Below, in pieces: positions 1 through 12,380 of a stretch of DNA of 64,000 nucleotides. The translations under genes were made by a program, and so were the position numbers. Each line of letters starts with the position of its first letter. Positions within the stretch are counted from its first letter, which is position 1. Source of the DNA: Utricularia gibba. Taxonomy: Eukaryota > Streptophyta > Magnoliopsida > Lamiales > Lentibulariaceae. A model generated the notes under the pieces. That model was not told where the DNA came from. It worked only from the letters and a program-made list of their open reading frames with translations, and searched no databases. The DNA is taken from contig NEEC01000002.1 in NCBI GenBank assembly GCA_002189035.1, positions 3,619,001 through 3,683,000 on the forward strand, read 5' to 3'.

Positions 1-660
1 TCTCATATTTGTATTGCATGATGCATTAGAATGTTCAGATGGTATTGAAGTGTGCAAATGTATGAATTACAAAAAATTGCAAAGGTTAAACTTTTTTTGT
101 GAGATTGGCGCTGATATTTTTTTGCTTCTATTTTGATATGAAAAAATGAAGGAAGATGATGTACGGTGTAAGCTATGCTAAAAGTATGAGAGTGAATTTA
201 ATGATTTACATTTTTTATTTTTTCCATAGGTACATACTACTTGTGTTACAAAGGATATGCCAATACAGATGGATTTATAACAAATTACAGAAGTGTAAGT
301 TATCATTTAAAAGAATGGGAAGCTGGAAATCAAGTCCCTCAAAATGCAAGTACTTTAATATATATGGCATGCATCTACTAGAAATGTGATTGTACAATCC
401 TTCAAAGTGCTTGCTTTTATCCTATTCAAACTCAAAATTGCATTGTTTTGGAATGCACTCTATTACTTAATTGTATTTAGTAGAAAGCCATATCAACCCA
501 TTTGAAGAGTTGATTCTTGAGGAATATGAAAATATAGATGCTGACAATGAAGAATTAGATGATCACATTTCTATCATTCAGAGTCCTAGAAATTATTCAA
601 TGTATGGAAAAGCTCTAAAAGAAGACATTAGTGATTTACATAAAGTTGAGTTTCTATAAA
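1..660 (+). pseudogene. Decayed PIF/Harbinger (HARBI1-type) transposase, 3' part
   Basis: Fragments of the DDE nuclease of PIF/Harbinger transposons are spread over all three plus frames. From 232 one frame gives a segment around KGYANTDGFITNYRSVSYHL, the block after the second catalytic Asp in HARBI1-like proteins. Another frame from about 370 gives HASTRNVIVQSFKVL, the usual motif before the final catalytic Glu region. A third gives FYPIQTQNCIVLEC (about 415-455), the conserved 'CCxLHN' region, and 471-659 gives an acidic C-terminal tail starting NPFEELILEEYE. At least two frameshifts and one stop separate the pieces, so this is a pseudogene. The 5' half lies left of the window. A splice acceptor (TTTTTCCATAG) sits just before the first block. 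The family call rests on remembered motif order; confidence is good for the family, low for boundaries. Confidence 0.7.
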
Positions 661-1289
661 GACAACTGCTGATATAGAATAAATTCTCTATATCATTCTG
701 ACATATTATATGAATTCAGTCAACAATTCATTGTGCTTTTTTATTCTCTTGGATATCATGGTTGCAAAATTTTGAGTTTTTATTTAATCAAATTTGAAAA
801 AAGTGAGTCAATATCAATCTCATATTCATCATTGTCTCATGGCGGAGTAATGAGTATGATTTTTCAAACCTAAACAGTTTTTTCATAACTAAACAATGAT
901 GGATTTTTTTTGAGGGGGGGGGGGGCAATTTCATGTATCTTTTTTCAACACACTGTGGATGCTAAAATAACAAAACATTATGAGGTGCTAACAAAAAAAA
1001 CTTGTCCATTACAAACAACAAATCCAGTTGTATCAAGTTTCAACAAAGTTGAATTTATTTAACAAAAGCAAGCATACATAATGAAAGCAGCAAGTGTGGA
1101 TTCGGCACTCTTCATTTACTACTTGCTTTCATAAATTACAGCCAAGTTTAGCACAATCTACTCACACTAAGTTTTAGTAGACATAAGAAAGTAGTTGAGC
1201 TTCACAAAGTTAGTGCGAATAGTTTCATTGATATGAAAACACTGCATGGTAGACAATGGCAATGGCATTCTTTAAATAATTTCCTATGC
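661..1289. other. AT-rich spacer between the two Harbinger ORF remnants
   Basis: No coding signal is visible. The stretch contains a 12-G homopolymer (914-925) and is probably the convergent 3' spacer of the transposon. Confidence 0.4.
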
Positions 1290-2080
1290 ACTTACTTGCC
1301 TTTCCTCATTCACTCGATCATTTTCTCCCATCTTTGAGGCAATAGTCCACAGTTCAGCACAAGTATGGTCAATTAATTCCATGATTTTAGCCAAGAAATC
1401 AGGTTATGCATGCAATGGCTTCTTTCTTCCAGATTTACGATTCTTGTCTTTTTGAGATGCATTACATTCTGCTTCTTTGGTCTTCAGTTTGGAATCAGCC
1501 TTTTAATGCTCTGAAAAGTGATTAGTCTCACAAAATGAGGGACCATCTTTAGAATAATAAGTTCCATTACCATCATATTGAAAGTTTGAATGAAGATATT
1601 CAAGAAATAATGAAGTCTATTCTACTTCATATTCAGACATTTCATTTTCCCTCTTCTTTGACGTAGCCTTCTTACAAGTTTCTGAGTTAGTCTTAGTAGC
1701 CTTGTCTTTCCCAAATATTTCTTGTCAATCCTTATAGTAGAGCCATGTTTTGAACCTCAAAGCATACAATCTCGAACAATTCTAGACCATAATTGAGCAA
1801 ATTATATAATGCATTCAACTAATAAAAATCTAAAAATTTATTAAAAAAACAGTTGATCTGAAAATCATTACATGATATACTTCCTTCCAAACTTCATTAC
1901 TTGCATCAAGCATATTTGTGTAACCAGTGCTTAATTTAGATAAGAAGTCTGTTAAAGAATAATACTCTTTTTTCCAATTGTGAACCTTGGAGTTGATGTG
2001 TAGCTGTGCTCAAATCTCAGTCTCTGATGTGAGCTCCTTGAAAGCTATTTCAAGTGCCACCTGGTACCCTATGATGTTGA
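1290..2080 (-). pseudogene. Decayed Myb/SANT-like ORF1 of a PIF/Harbinger transposon
   Basis: Read on the minus strand, about 2080-1873 encodes a helical segment containing VHNWKKEYYSLTDFLSKLST and then LDASNEVWKEVY. This is the spacing of the Myb/SANT-like domain of Harbinger ORF1 proteins and L10-interacting MYB relatives. Downstream (about 1750-1290) comes a lysine-rich linker and then a tail containing DFLAKIMELIDHTCAEL, resembling the usual ORF1 C-terminus. In-frame stops interrupt it. It lies tail-to-tail with the transposase pieces at 1-660, so both are probably the two ORFs of one element. ORF1 proteins are known to help the transposase bind DNA and enter the nucleus. Confidence 0.6.
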
Positions 2081-2090
2081 GTCAAAACTA

Positions 2091-4025
2091 ATCATATTTA
2101 TGGTCTTTTAAATGTTAGGATGAGGAATTAGTTGAGATAAAAAAACGTAAAAATATCAAAATTAGTGTTATTAAATTTAGTATGTGTAAAAACATGTTTT
2201 GAGTCTATTTTGTCTTGATTTACTTATCGGGCTGAACTTCATGTTCATCTAGACCCAGGAATGGCCAGCCCCTTTGGGCCGGGCCATGTATTATGACCAC
2301 TTTATGCAATATTTATTAGTCTAGGGGCAAAATATGAATTACAGGTCTACATGCACGAGGAGATAAGATACTCGGTGAGAAAAAGGAAATGAGGAGAAGC
2401 TAAGCCTCGCCAAGGCACGTAACAGGGGCAGGCAAGATTGGCTACAGAGAGAACAGAGATTTCAAATGCTAGGAGAGATTTTTCCGATGATATCAAATGA
2501 GTTTCAAGGAAGAAGACGAAAGAGGAATAGTTCCAACGTGATAGTAGAACTCATCTCCAACATTGGGAGCGCAAAGAAGACAATGGGAGTAATTCCAGAG
2601 TGATAATAGAACCACCTCCATTGCCTAAAATGGCAACAGAGTACTTGGAACCTTCCTGGCAAAGCTTCATGTCTAACTTGACGAGAAAAAAAACTGATGC
2701 ATCCACAAGAATTGATTTGGAGAACCAAACACACCCTTCCATTTTCTTCATTTATTTTCGCACTTTCACAACTTGCTAGCTCACTTAATGTTTCTTGCTG
2801 AATCTTCATCTTGTTTGAATGTTTTCAACTTAGCATGTTTTTCATCATCGTGTTTTTTACTGCTTTCAAGCATGAATCACAATAATATTGGAGCATGTTT
2901 AGGTTACCTTTCAGAATGGTTAATTTTTGTAGTAAGTGTAATACTTATTTTTAAACTTTCAAAAATGCGGATTAGAAACCCATTTTAAAAGTAAGTGTAA
3001 ATACTTACTTTTAAACTTTTTGTATTAAGTGTATTAAGTGTAATGCTTACTTTTATTGTTTGTATTTAGTGTAGAATCCATTTTCTGAATTTTAATTGAT
3101 TTCTCTAGAGTAGAAACCCACTTCTCAACCAAACCCTCTGTTTAATCTCACTTGCACAAAGAAGTCGCAACTGAAAACCGTTTGCTCATTGTGGATCGAC
3201 TTAGACTTTCCATTACTGCCTTGTTTTCTCTCTGAAATGTGATGTAGAATTTTCCTTCCATCACCATCCTATAAATCCGTTTTCAATTTTCCAAGATTGT
3301 TCAATTATTTCTTTGAATGCTTCAATGAGATGAATCTCTTCATCAGGTTTTCATTGGCATTTAGTTTTTTTTGCATCTTCTACCTCATTTACTTTTCCAC
3401 TTCCTTGTTTCTCATCATCATTGTGACAAACTAAATAACCAAGTATATATACAATTAATAACTCCAATATTGTCATACACATATGAAAGCAGAATAATAG
3501 AATATAAGATACAATCTCAAAATCGATGCACTTAATGAATGCAATATGACAATGGTAAAGGAACCCTAGTCATACAAAGAATATTTAGATCATATAATAT
3601 TCAAAGATGAAGGCTAGACGTACAAGATCAACAAACCCAATAATATTCAAAGATGATGCCTAGACGTATAAGATCAACAACATCAATGCAAATAAGAGGA
3701 CATCTTCATCCAACAAGATCGTCAATTGTGTTTGTCATTGTATGATTAGGGTTGAAAAATCATAATATTTATATTAAATTCATGGGGACACAATTGTCAT
3801 TATATTATAAACCCAATAAATAAACCCACATAACAAATGCAACATTAATATATTACCCAAATAAGGTAAACTAATGTACCAAACATCATTTCATACATAA
3901 ACCTACATATTTTGGTTTATATAAACCCGTGAAAATCTAAATCAACTAACTAAACAAGGCCTTACTATTTTTGAGAACGTTGATCATTTCGTGTGATGAA
4001 AGAGAATCGACTTTTCACGTGTTTA
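2091..4025. other. Intergenic AT-rich DNA with MITE-like pieces
   Basis: Only short non-homologous ORFs are present. Between about 2930 and 3065 a short unit (AGTAAGTGTAATACTTA-like) recurs three to four times. Several Tourist/Harbinger-like ends are visible: GAGCATGTTTAGGTTACC near 2889, the reverse complement of GAGGGTTTGGTTGAG near 3120-3140, and the reverse complement of GGCCTTGTTTAGTTAG near 3942-3963. I cannot pair them with certainty. Confidence 0.35.
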
Positions 4026-4170
4026 CTATGACATCCTTAGTATAAAAAAGAGGAAATAACCAACTGGCTTACTCTCCATGTCATACACTCTCTTGCTTGA
4101 TGCTTGCTTCCTGATAATATGTCTCGAATACATAGCCAATTCTCCAAGAAAGGAAAGAGCTTTGGTTTGT
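4026..4170 (-). pseudogene. Fragment of Athila-type gag, same family as element B
   Basis: The minus strand encodes a stretch containing HIIRKQASSKRVYDMESKP. This is nearly the same as HIIRKQASNKKVYEVESKP at 41.8 kb in element B. The match stops at about 4170, where the truncated LTR of element A begins. It is a relic of a second element-B-family copy, either cut by element A or joined to it by a deletion. Confidence 0.6.
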
Positions 4171-5429
4171 CGTAAAACACAAAAAAGCGTAGTACGAGTA
4201 TCGATCTCAGGGAGTTGTTTTTTGTGAAAACTGTTTTGTAGGAAACTTTTAGAAAATGTCACGGTTTTGCAAAAGAGGGTTTTTGAGATGCAGAAATAAA
4301 AGTTACAACCTAAGTGATGGGCCTTGACTACGGGACACAATTCTTGGGAATGAGATTCCGCTTCCTTCTTCTATCTATCCTCGCCTCGGTCTTCATTGAT
4401 TCCTTCCGAATAGCTGGTTATAGGAGCAAGGAATAGCCTACTCTCTCTTACACTTTGATTGACAAGGAGGCATGGGAATACCCTCATGTTTCGCCCTTAG
4501 ACGATTAAGAAGACAAGAGTATTGCCTTCGATAGCCTTCAAAACTGAATTGCACACATGTGCTCAACTCTTCCCAATGGCCAATGAAAGGCATGAGGTCA
4601 CTACCTGTCCACTGTTGCGGTGCCTAGGCCACAAAAAATCTGCTACTTCCCTCGAACCGATAGGGTTAGAGTTGGTGCTCTTCACCTTGATCTTCACCAA
4701 TATCCGCGAGGAGTGACCTGCTACTCTTGGACCATGACTAGGAGTCGTTACAGAAAGACTGCAACAAATGCATGGAAGTATGCGAAATCCGAAATGAATT
4801 CAGTGAAGAACCGAGTGTATTGTTAGGACTTGGAAGGAAACTTCATCTACTCCCCGCAACTAAGGGAGTTTAGCTCAAAAGAGCCATAAAAACAGAAATG
4901 AAAATGAAAGCTAAGTGTTCTTCCTCTTTGGAGGGAAGGAAGAACCCAAAAGTTTTAAGTACAAAGATAAGTGCAAAAACATGATCCCAAAATAAGTTTT
5001 GCAAGTTGCTTTTATATCACTCCCCACGTTCATTAACTCCTTCTAGTCCTCTTCATATCATTCCTTTTGTCTTGCATGTGCCACCAACTTTCCTTTGCGT
5101 GCAATTTAGCGCCAAATCATTGCTGTAGACTCTGACATGCTGTAAATGAGGGACCTTGACCATTGTCAATCTTCCGCCCACAATTGTTCCAAGTCGTCTG
5201 CAAAGCACGAAAAGTTAGAGTCTGACCACCTGCAATACTACTGCAACACTCCACGACTGTTGTCTGACATATCTTGCACAAAAAAAATAGAGAAAATATA
5301 TACAAAAAAGGAATATAGGATTTTTCTAGGAAAATCAATTACTTTTCAATATAATTTATAATTGGGTGACTTAACACTAGATTAATACGTACTAATACCT
5401 AATAATAAACTAGAAAACGTCACTTAACA
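4171..5429 (-). repeat. 3' LTR of element A, end-truncated
   Basis: The right edge (TGTTAAGTG read on minus) abuts a polypurine tract. The body matches the LTRs of element D at 52856 and 56964 in inverse orientation, including the segments around 4430-4500 and 4620-4720. The matching end CGACACGCAACA is absent on the left, where homology stops near 4171. It keeps about 0.6 kb that the 5' LTR of this element has lost. Confidence 0.75.
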
Positions 5430-5447
5430 TATTCCCCTACACTTAAA
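5430..5447 (-). promoter_or_regulatory. Polypurine tract of element A
   Basis: On the minus strand the sequence is AAGTGTAGGGGAATA directly before the LTR start TGTTAAGTG. Element D has the equivalent AAGTGTGGGGGAATA at 56949-56963. It would prime plus-strand DNA synthesis. Confidence 0.7.
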
Positions 5448-6190
5448 TCATGCTTGTTCTTAAGTGTGACAATCATAGCAATCCACGAAAAAGGATAGAA
5501 CCTAAGTTATGATGCATTATTAAAGTATAATCATTCTACTGTAGGTATTTACTCCAATTCTTTTCCTATCCTTCAATCAAATTAAGGCAAGTTCGCATGT
5601 ATCAGATAAAAACTTAACCAATGACTAATTATACACTAACATCATCAAGGTAAATAAAAGCATCAAAGAGCACAATATAGTGACTAAAGACCTCTTCTTT
5701 TTTCCCTCTTTTTTTTTCAGAGAGAGGTCCCACTTTGGGGAAGAATGTTTGGATTACGAAACCTTATGTGTGGTGTTAACCACGGTTTCACAAAACATCC
5801 TTACCTTTGGCACCTCTAATATTTTTTTCTCTTTTTTTTTCATATTTTTGTTTGGTCTCGATCAAGTCACTATATGAGCAGCAAATATTTATTCACAACA
5901 TAATATATATATAAGGAATGAAAATGTAGTCACAGCCACAGTATAGTCTTTCCTAAAACATGCAACAAAAGCTTGATATCTAGAAAAAAATAATTGAAGT
6001 ATTTTCCTAGCATCAAGGAATTCATGAACGTAAGCATGATTGATCCTAAAATTCTAGCCTTATTCATGGAAGCAAATGTACTTGAGGAGCATAGTGGGGA
6101 TTTTTTCACAAACAATAACAAAAATAAAACATGAAGCTTGAAAATTAAAAAAAAAATTCAACACAATTTAACACATAAGTTCTAATGCCC
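5448..6190 (-). other. Untranslated 3' region of element A
   Basis: This is AT-rich and has no ORF of note. It aligns with 56200-56940 of element D. A pyrimidine-rich stretch at 5690-5720 and the sequence near 5738-5815 are shared, but the (AAT)n expansion of D is missing here. Confidence 0.55.
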
Positions 6191-6199
6191 AGAAAATAC

Positions 6200-9100
6200 T
6201 AGAAAATAAAAAGGAAACACAAACTCCTCCCCCGCACTTAATTTTGTGAATGTCCTCATCATCAACTGCAGCGCAAGGTACCTTAGTCATGGGCATTCCA
6301 GAGTGTGAAGCAATAGCCATGAGAGTATCCAACTTCGTGGAAAGCACAGAAACCTCTTCCTGGAGACTCTGAATAGCAAGCAGTAGGATGTGCTTGGTGG
6401 GGCTTGAAGGTGCAGAGCTGAGTGGAATATTGGTTGGTGCACCGTAGGGATTCACTATGGTCGGGGGCATAAAAGTGATGGTACTCTTGGTACCCCGCTT
6501 GTACGAAAACAGCCTTCCCCTCAACCTCCTTCAGGTAGCTGCAAGAAAACAAGTCATCTAAATCTAGATAACGGAAATGATTATCTACTTGAGAGGTCTG
6601 CTTTTCTAGGCTCACTTTGAGATGTTGGGCGAGCTTTGTGATGAGGGAAGCAAAAGGGAGCACCCTCTCATTCTTGGTGGTGATGGAGTGCATTTGAGTT
6701 GCAATCCACCATCCCAAATTAATGGGAAGCTTCTTCATCATCGCCCACAGGAAAAATAAAATGACCTTAGCAATGATCCTGATGCCTTGGCGGGTTGCGC
6801 TGTAAAGCCTTCCAAATACATGTTCAACACTAAAAGAGCAGGGGGGCCCTCAAGTAATGGGCCTTGAGTTTGCGTACAGAATACGGGGGCTCAAAAATAG
6901 ACATGGATGGATAGGCATTCAGCACACTAAAATGTTAAGGATAATCACAAAAGGCTTGGAGGTAATGAATAGTGGCTAAATCAGATTCAGAAACAAAGCC
7001 TAAAGCCATATTAAAATCATTTATAGACATGCAAAAATGTTTACCACCAAGGTGAAAAGAAATCAATTCCTCAGCAAGGGGATTTCCAGCCATTTTATGG
7101 CATTATTCTAAGTTATGGCATTAGTCTACTTTAGGAGTAATTTAGTAGTACGACGTTATGGTCAGGAGGATTTTGTGAATGGTTGAGGAATTCCCTTACA
7201 AGCATGGGATGTTTTTCATGATGCATGAAATGCATGAATTTTGTTATGGCCATTTTATGAACCAGTGAGCATGTTTTCCCCTTGATTATTTTTCATGGGG
7301 GACTGATTGTCACGAAATCTGTAGACAGCAAAAAAAAAAAGGGTCAAAAAACAAAAAGCATCATCACCAGAAAAGTGATGAGACCCATGTCTTGAAAAGC
7401 AGCACACAACAATCTGCGATTTAGTCCCAACGTTCTAATAGTTTTCTTCGAGCAATGTAGTACAGGTTGCAACACAAATCCCAAGGAGCCGAATATGAAC
7501 AGTGTAGCGGCAGAGAAGGTGGCAGAAGTCTGAAAAAGAGTACACACAAAGTCCAAGGAGAGGTGAAAAAGTGAGATTTTGGACAAAAAGAGAGGGAAGA
7601 TGAGAGAATGCAGATCTCCGCTTGGAGACTCACGGATAGCTATCTAGAGAAGGTTTTCTAGGGAGGAAGAAGAAGGAAGACAAACAGGAACGAAGCTGAA
7701 GTTCAAGACTAATTTCTGTTTTCGAAGAATATTACTCCTAGCTAAGAGTAGCTAGCGACGTTTTTAGTTTTTGTCGACATTTCACACTACTTGCTTGTTT
7801 GCTTTCTGGTATTCGACTGTGAAATGAGCAAACTGTGGGTGATGTTTTTTTTTCCACTTTCGTTTACCTTAAGTATGAGTGGCTAAGCACTTAGGGGATG
7901 ACTTGGGGTGAAAAGGGGAAAAATATACTAATCCATCCTTAGACTTAATAAACCATGGGTCATGCCACTTCCTTAACAAACGAGGATAGATCTAGGAGAG
8001 GAAAGTAGTAAAACCCAACTTAATAACCCTAATTACAGGTAGACCAAAGATTAGGGGAAAAAACAAGAATTCGAGTAGACCTAGATCTTGTGAGTTAGTT
8101 GTATGATTTATGATTTAGGTGAGCTTGTTTAGTGATAGGCATAAATTCCCTAGGAGTCCCAAGGCATCACCCATCCCATTCCAGAAACTACCGAATTCAA
8201 GCTTGTTACTTTTCTTTATTGTATTTCGTTCTAGTCCTGCCTTAGTCCTAGTTAAGACCAATTTACCAACGTGACACTGATTTCATGCTTTGGCTAATCA
8301 CTTGAGAAGCACCTAATCTTTGAGTTCGACCCTAATCATTATGCTCATAATTGTTTTATGCTTGAATGTGGGTTAGGTTATCAATTTATTTGATAGGAAA
8401 ATATGCATTTAACGACATTGCATAATTTTTCGTTTATCAGCAAGTTCAGATGCACTACAGTAGGCATATGCAATTTAAAATCAAACAAAATTCTATGCGA
8501 GGTTAAGAGATTAAATAAGAGTTGAGCATTCTTATCCGAAAACCTCATGGTATTTTTCAGTTGGGTCCAGGTACGGGACTCCAAGGCTCGATTTGCCAGA
8601 ATTTGGTGCGAGCACGCTGTCGTTTACCTCGCTGTGTGGGCTTAGTTACTTCATCAACATCCTGTTCTCTAGGAAGGAACTCAAGGCATGGCCCTTCCAT
8701 AGAGATACGCTCCATTTCAGATATCAAGAAATCCACCTCTTCGTCGATGGTGATCTCTTCATAGGTATCTTCTTCCTGTACAGGAGAAGGGGATGAATGA
8801 GTAATAGGAATTTCTTTTTCCTTACCTTCTTCTCCAACGATTTCCTCTGGTTGTGTGGGCTGCAGACTCTCGGGAGAAGAAATTGCTCCTGGGGAATTTG
8901 GTGTTGAAGGTTCCGGCTCATTAGAAGCAACATCAACAACAGGCACTAGGTACCACTCTTGGTACAACACCGGAGACACGATAGTGAGAGGCGTCGCCTC
9001 AATCGAAACAGATTTCGTCGCAGTGCCTGGAGATGGCTCATGCTCAGGTGGAACAAAAGCTTCTTTTGAGTTGTTGGTGCGGCGACGTTGGGTCCTTCAA

Positions 9101-9250
9101 GATGTTCTAGCAACAGCAGGTTGCGCTTCTGAGCTGCCTTTGCAGCACTTGCACTTCGGGTAACAGGAGATGTGGGGTGTTCAGACATGGTGAGTAGAAA
9201 ATTCGGAGAATCAGGGATGATAGGGAGAGGAATTGAAACGTAGGTCACAA
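6200..9250 (-). pseudogene. Env-like third ORF of Athila element A, broken and interrupted
   Basis: The minus frames contain the third ORF typical of Athila elements, which follows integrase and has been called envelope-like; its function is unproven. The N-terminal part (9248-8557) has a basic start after TMSEHPTSPVTRSASAAKAA and a Pro/Ser/Glu-rich acidic linker. A core piece (8584 to about 8440) carries FSDKNAQLLFNLLTSHRILF. The C-terminal part (7093-6283) contains KKLPINLGWWIATQ. The same order is present uninterrupted in element D (54486-56148). Here several frameshifts occur, and 7095-8436 is foreign. Confidence 0.7.
7095..8436 (+). mobile_element. Foreign block replacing part of the env-like ORF; possible LTR fragment
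   Basis: Comparison with element D shows homology breaking at about 7094 and resuming at about 8437, while roughly 130 bp of the D sequence is absent. The block is unrelated to anything else I see in the window. A purine-rich stretch ending CATGGGGGACTGA (about 7295-7308) is directly followed by TTGTCACGAAATC. This resembles a polypurine tract joined to a gypsy LTR, and the block's far side near 8408 reads TTTAACGACA. It may be the 3' end of another retrotransposon; no target duplication was found. Confidence 0.45.
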
Positions 9251-9479
9251 CAACAAAGTGGGGTAACAGTCATTAAATTGGGAATTTCAAAAGATAAAAG
9301 GGAGGTTGGGTGTAGAAACGGTTAAGGTAGTAAGTGGGTACGTGAGGCAGGTGAAAATAAAGTAACTTGGAGTAGTGGGTGATAAAAACGAGGAAAGAGT
9401 AACAGTTACAAAATTAAAGTCATGGGTTGCCTCCCATTTAGCGCCAATTTACAGTATTTGGCTGACTGTGACACCTGTT

Positions 9480-10670
9480 AATGGCCCTCGACTAGCAGTA
9501 AGATGCACACACTGTGCGGCTTAAATTTCTCATAAAATGGCTCAGTCGATGTCCATTGACCTTAATGCTTTTCCATGTCTCAAATGAACGGATAATAACA
9601 GCACCAGAAGGAAAAACATTCACAACTTCATAAGGTTCAAGCCATTTAGAACGTAATTTACCCAGAAAGAATTTCAAGGTAGTATCATATAAGAGAACTT
9701 TTTGACCTACTAAAAATTGCTTCCCTTGCAACTTACTGTAATGAAAGTGTTTTACCTTTTCCTTGTGCAATAGCTAGTTAGTGTAGGCATTGAGGTGAAT
9801 TTCCTGCAGCTCATTTAGGCCTAAAAGTCTATTCTCTCCAACTTGATCACTAGTCAGGTTGCTTGACTTGACGGCTCAGTATGTCTTGTGATGTAATTCA
9901 AAAGGAAGATAACATGCCTTACTATAGATCATTCGATATGGAGACATTCCTATGGGATTCTTGTAAGCAGTACGGTATGCCCATAGTGCATCATTGAGCC
10001 TTAAGCTCCAATCTCGCCTATTTGGGTTAACGGTGTGCTCCAAGATCCTTTTCATCTCTCTATTTGATACTTCCGTCATGCCATTTGTTTGAGGATGTCT
10101 ATCTGTGGAAAGGCGGTGGTTGACTCCATATTTGGCCAATGTACTCTTGATGGCATGATTCACGAAACGGGTGCCATGATCTGAAATAATAATCATGGGA
10201 TGTCAAAACCAAGAAAATAAGATGTTAGTTAAAGAATTACCCACAGTTTTGGCATCATCCCTTTCACAAGATATGACTTCCACCCATTTAGAAACATAAT
10301 AAATAGCAAGAAAGATGTAGAGCTTCCCTTGAGAGGGGGGAAATGGTTCCATAAAGTCAAAGATCTCACACATGATAATGGGTTGAAGGGGCATTTGATC
10401 CTTGTATCCCAAATTTCCTTCTCTTTGACAATTTGGTTGACGCCTTTCAATGAAGGTAGGCATCCTTGAATATTGATTAAAATCCAGCCTCACGAACCTT
10501 CTTTGCATTAACTTTTGCACCAAAATGTCCACCGCAAGGTAACTCATGACAATGGGAAAAAAAAACGAGTGCACTTCATCTTGGGGAATGCATCTCCTAA
10601 TAATCTGATCAACTTCGATTTTCCAGAGATATGGATCATCCCAGATGAAATTTAGGCTGTCACTCCTCAA
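9480..10670 (-). pseudogene. Integrase of Athila element A
   Basis: Integrase pieces run from 10670 to about 9492 on minus. The first includes the N-terminal zinc-binding region (WKIEVDQIIRRCIPQDE) but has lost the His/Cys spacing. The core keeps YVSKWVEVI, then SDHGTRF and the Glu motif in [17 protein letters not shown]. The stretch expected to hold the first catalytic Asp (WGIDFMGPF in relatives) is shortened to FDFMEPFPP, so that Asp is gone. The C-terminal part (9770-9492) has the GPYEV-type chromatin-facing fold, here LEPYEVVNVFPSGAV. Frames are broken near 10200 and 9870. Confidence 0.75.
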
Positions 10671-12380
10671 TTTCTCCTTCTGGTAGTGCTAGAAATCTGC
10701 AGAAATTGTCCAGTTACTAAAAAATTTACGATGTCAGCATACCGAGGACTCTCGTCATGGATCATGAATAGGTGTTCGTCCGAGAAGCTGTCATCGATAA
10801 GGCTTGATTTTTCTCCAGAAGTGATGCGGCTGAGATGGTTTGCAACTAAATTCTCGCATCCTTTCTTGTCCGTAATCTCCAAGTCGAATTCTTGAAGCAA
10901 TAAAATCCATCTGATGAGTCTGGGCTTTGAATCCTTCTTGGTGAGGAGATATCTTAATGCGGCATGGTCCGAATAGAATATCACTTTAGCTCCTAATAAA
11001 TAAGATCGAAATATCTCCAAGGCAAACACAATGCCTAGCAGCTCCTTTTCTGTAGCGGCGTAGCTCTTTTGGGCATCATCAAAGCACTTGGACGCATAGT
11101 GGATAACATGAGATTGTTTCTCCACCTTTTGTCCCAAAATTGCACCTAGAGTTACATCACTTGCATCACACATTAATTCAAATGGTAGACTCCAATTTGG
11201 AGCCTGAATAATGGGAGGTGAAACAAGCTTTTCTTTTAAAACATCAAAAGCATTCATGCAATTTTCATCAAAATGAAACTCAATATGTTTATGCATAAAG
11301 CATGCAAAGGACATGCAATTTTCGAAAAATCTTGAATAAATCTATGAATCCAACATGTCCAACAAAAGAGTATACATCTGTCACACAAGTGGGATAAGGT
11401 AATTTCTGGATTACCTCAATGTTGGCCTTACTTCAATTCCCTTTTGAGAAACAACATGTCCTAAAATGATACCTTTCTATCATGAAATGACATTTCTTAT
11501 AATTCAAAACAAGGTTAGTCTCAACACAACGCTTTAAAGTCAATGACAAATTAGCAAGACATTCATCAAAGCTATATCCATAAACCGTAAAGTTATCCAA
11601 AAAAACCTCAATAATATTTTCAACATATTCAAAAAAAAATGCTAAGCATGCATCTCTAAAATGTTGCTGGTGCGTTGCAATGTCCAAGGGGCATTTTATG
11701 GTAAGCAAAAGTTCCAAAAGGGCAAACGAAAACAACCTTAGATTGGTCCTCAAGGGCCAGATGTATTTGATGGAAACTGGAGTATCCATCCAAGCAACAG
11801 TAGTGGCCCCTTCCAGCAAGTCTTTCTAACATTTGGTCAATGAATGGAAGTGGGTAATGGTCCTTGGTGGCTGCATTCAGTTTTCGGTAATCAATGCACA
11901 TTCGCCAGCCATTTTGCACTCTGATGGGAAGGAATTCTCCTTGGCCATTGGCCATGACTGTGATACCTGTTTTCTTCGGACAACCTGCACAAGGCTAACC
12001 CACTCGCTATCAGAATCAGGGTAGATTATACCAGCAACCAACAACTTCAAAATCTCCTTCTTGACCACTTCAATCATAGGAGGGTTCAATCTCCTTTGGG
12101 GTTGACAAATTGGCTTTGTTCCCTCCTCCAAATAGATGCGATGAGTACATATGGAGGGGCTTATTCCTTTTATATCAACCAACATCCATCCAATTGTCTG
12201 TTTGTGCTCTTGGAGTACACTCCTGAGTTTTTTCTCATGTTCAAGGGTTAGTGTACTAGAGATAATAACAGGTAAAGTCTCATTTTCTCCCAAAAATAAA
12301 TACTTCAAATGCTCACGCAGAGTTTTTAACTTTAGTAATGAGGCATGAATATCAGAACGAATCAGTTGTCTCTCGGACAT
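10667..12380 (-). pseudogene. Reverse transcriptase and RNase H of Athila element A
   Basis: The RT begins near 12380 (PVIISSTLTLEHEKKLRSVL) and runs through RRLNPPMIEVVKKEILKLL and WRMCIDYRKLNAATKDHYPL (about 11900). It then reaches the catalytic box, which reads EVFLDNFTVYG (about 11600) where active elements have an xxDD. The second Asp is Asn, so the enzyme would be dead. Frameshifts fall near 11900, 11680 and 11430. The RNase H (11314-10667) is open and recognisable by [34 protein letters not shown] and [20 protein letters not shown]. Both domains copied element RNA into DNA. Confidence 0.8.

Noticed and set aside
2504-2809. 101-codon minus ORF
   Set aside because: No recognisable domain, overlaps another minus ORF in a different frame, and lies in repeat-like DNA.
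6168-6524. 118-codon minus ORF as a separate gene
   Set aside because: It is the frameshifted tail of the element A env-like ORF, matching 55960-56148 in element D.
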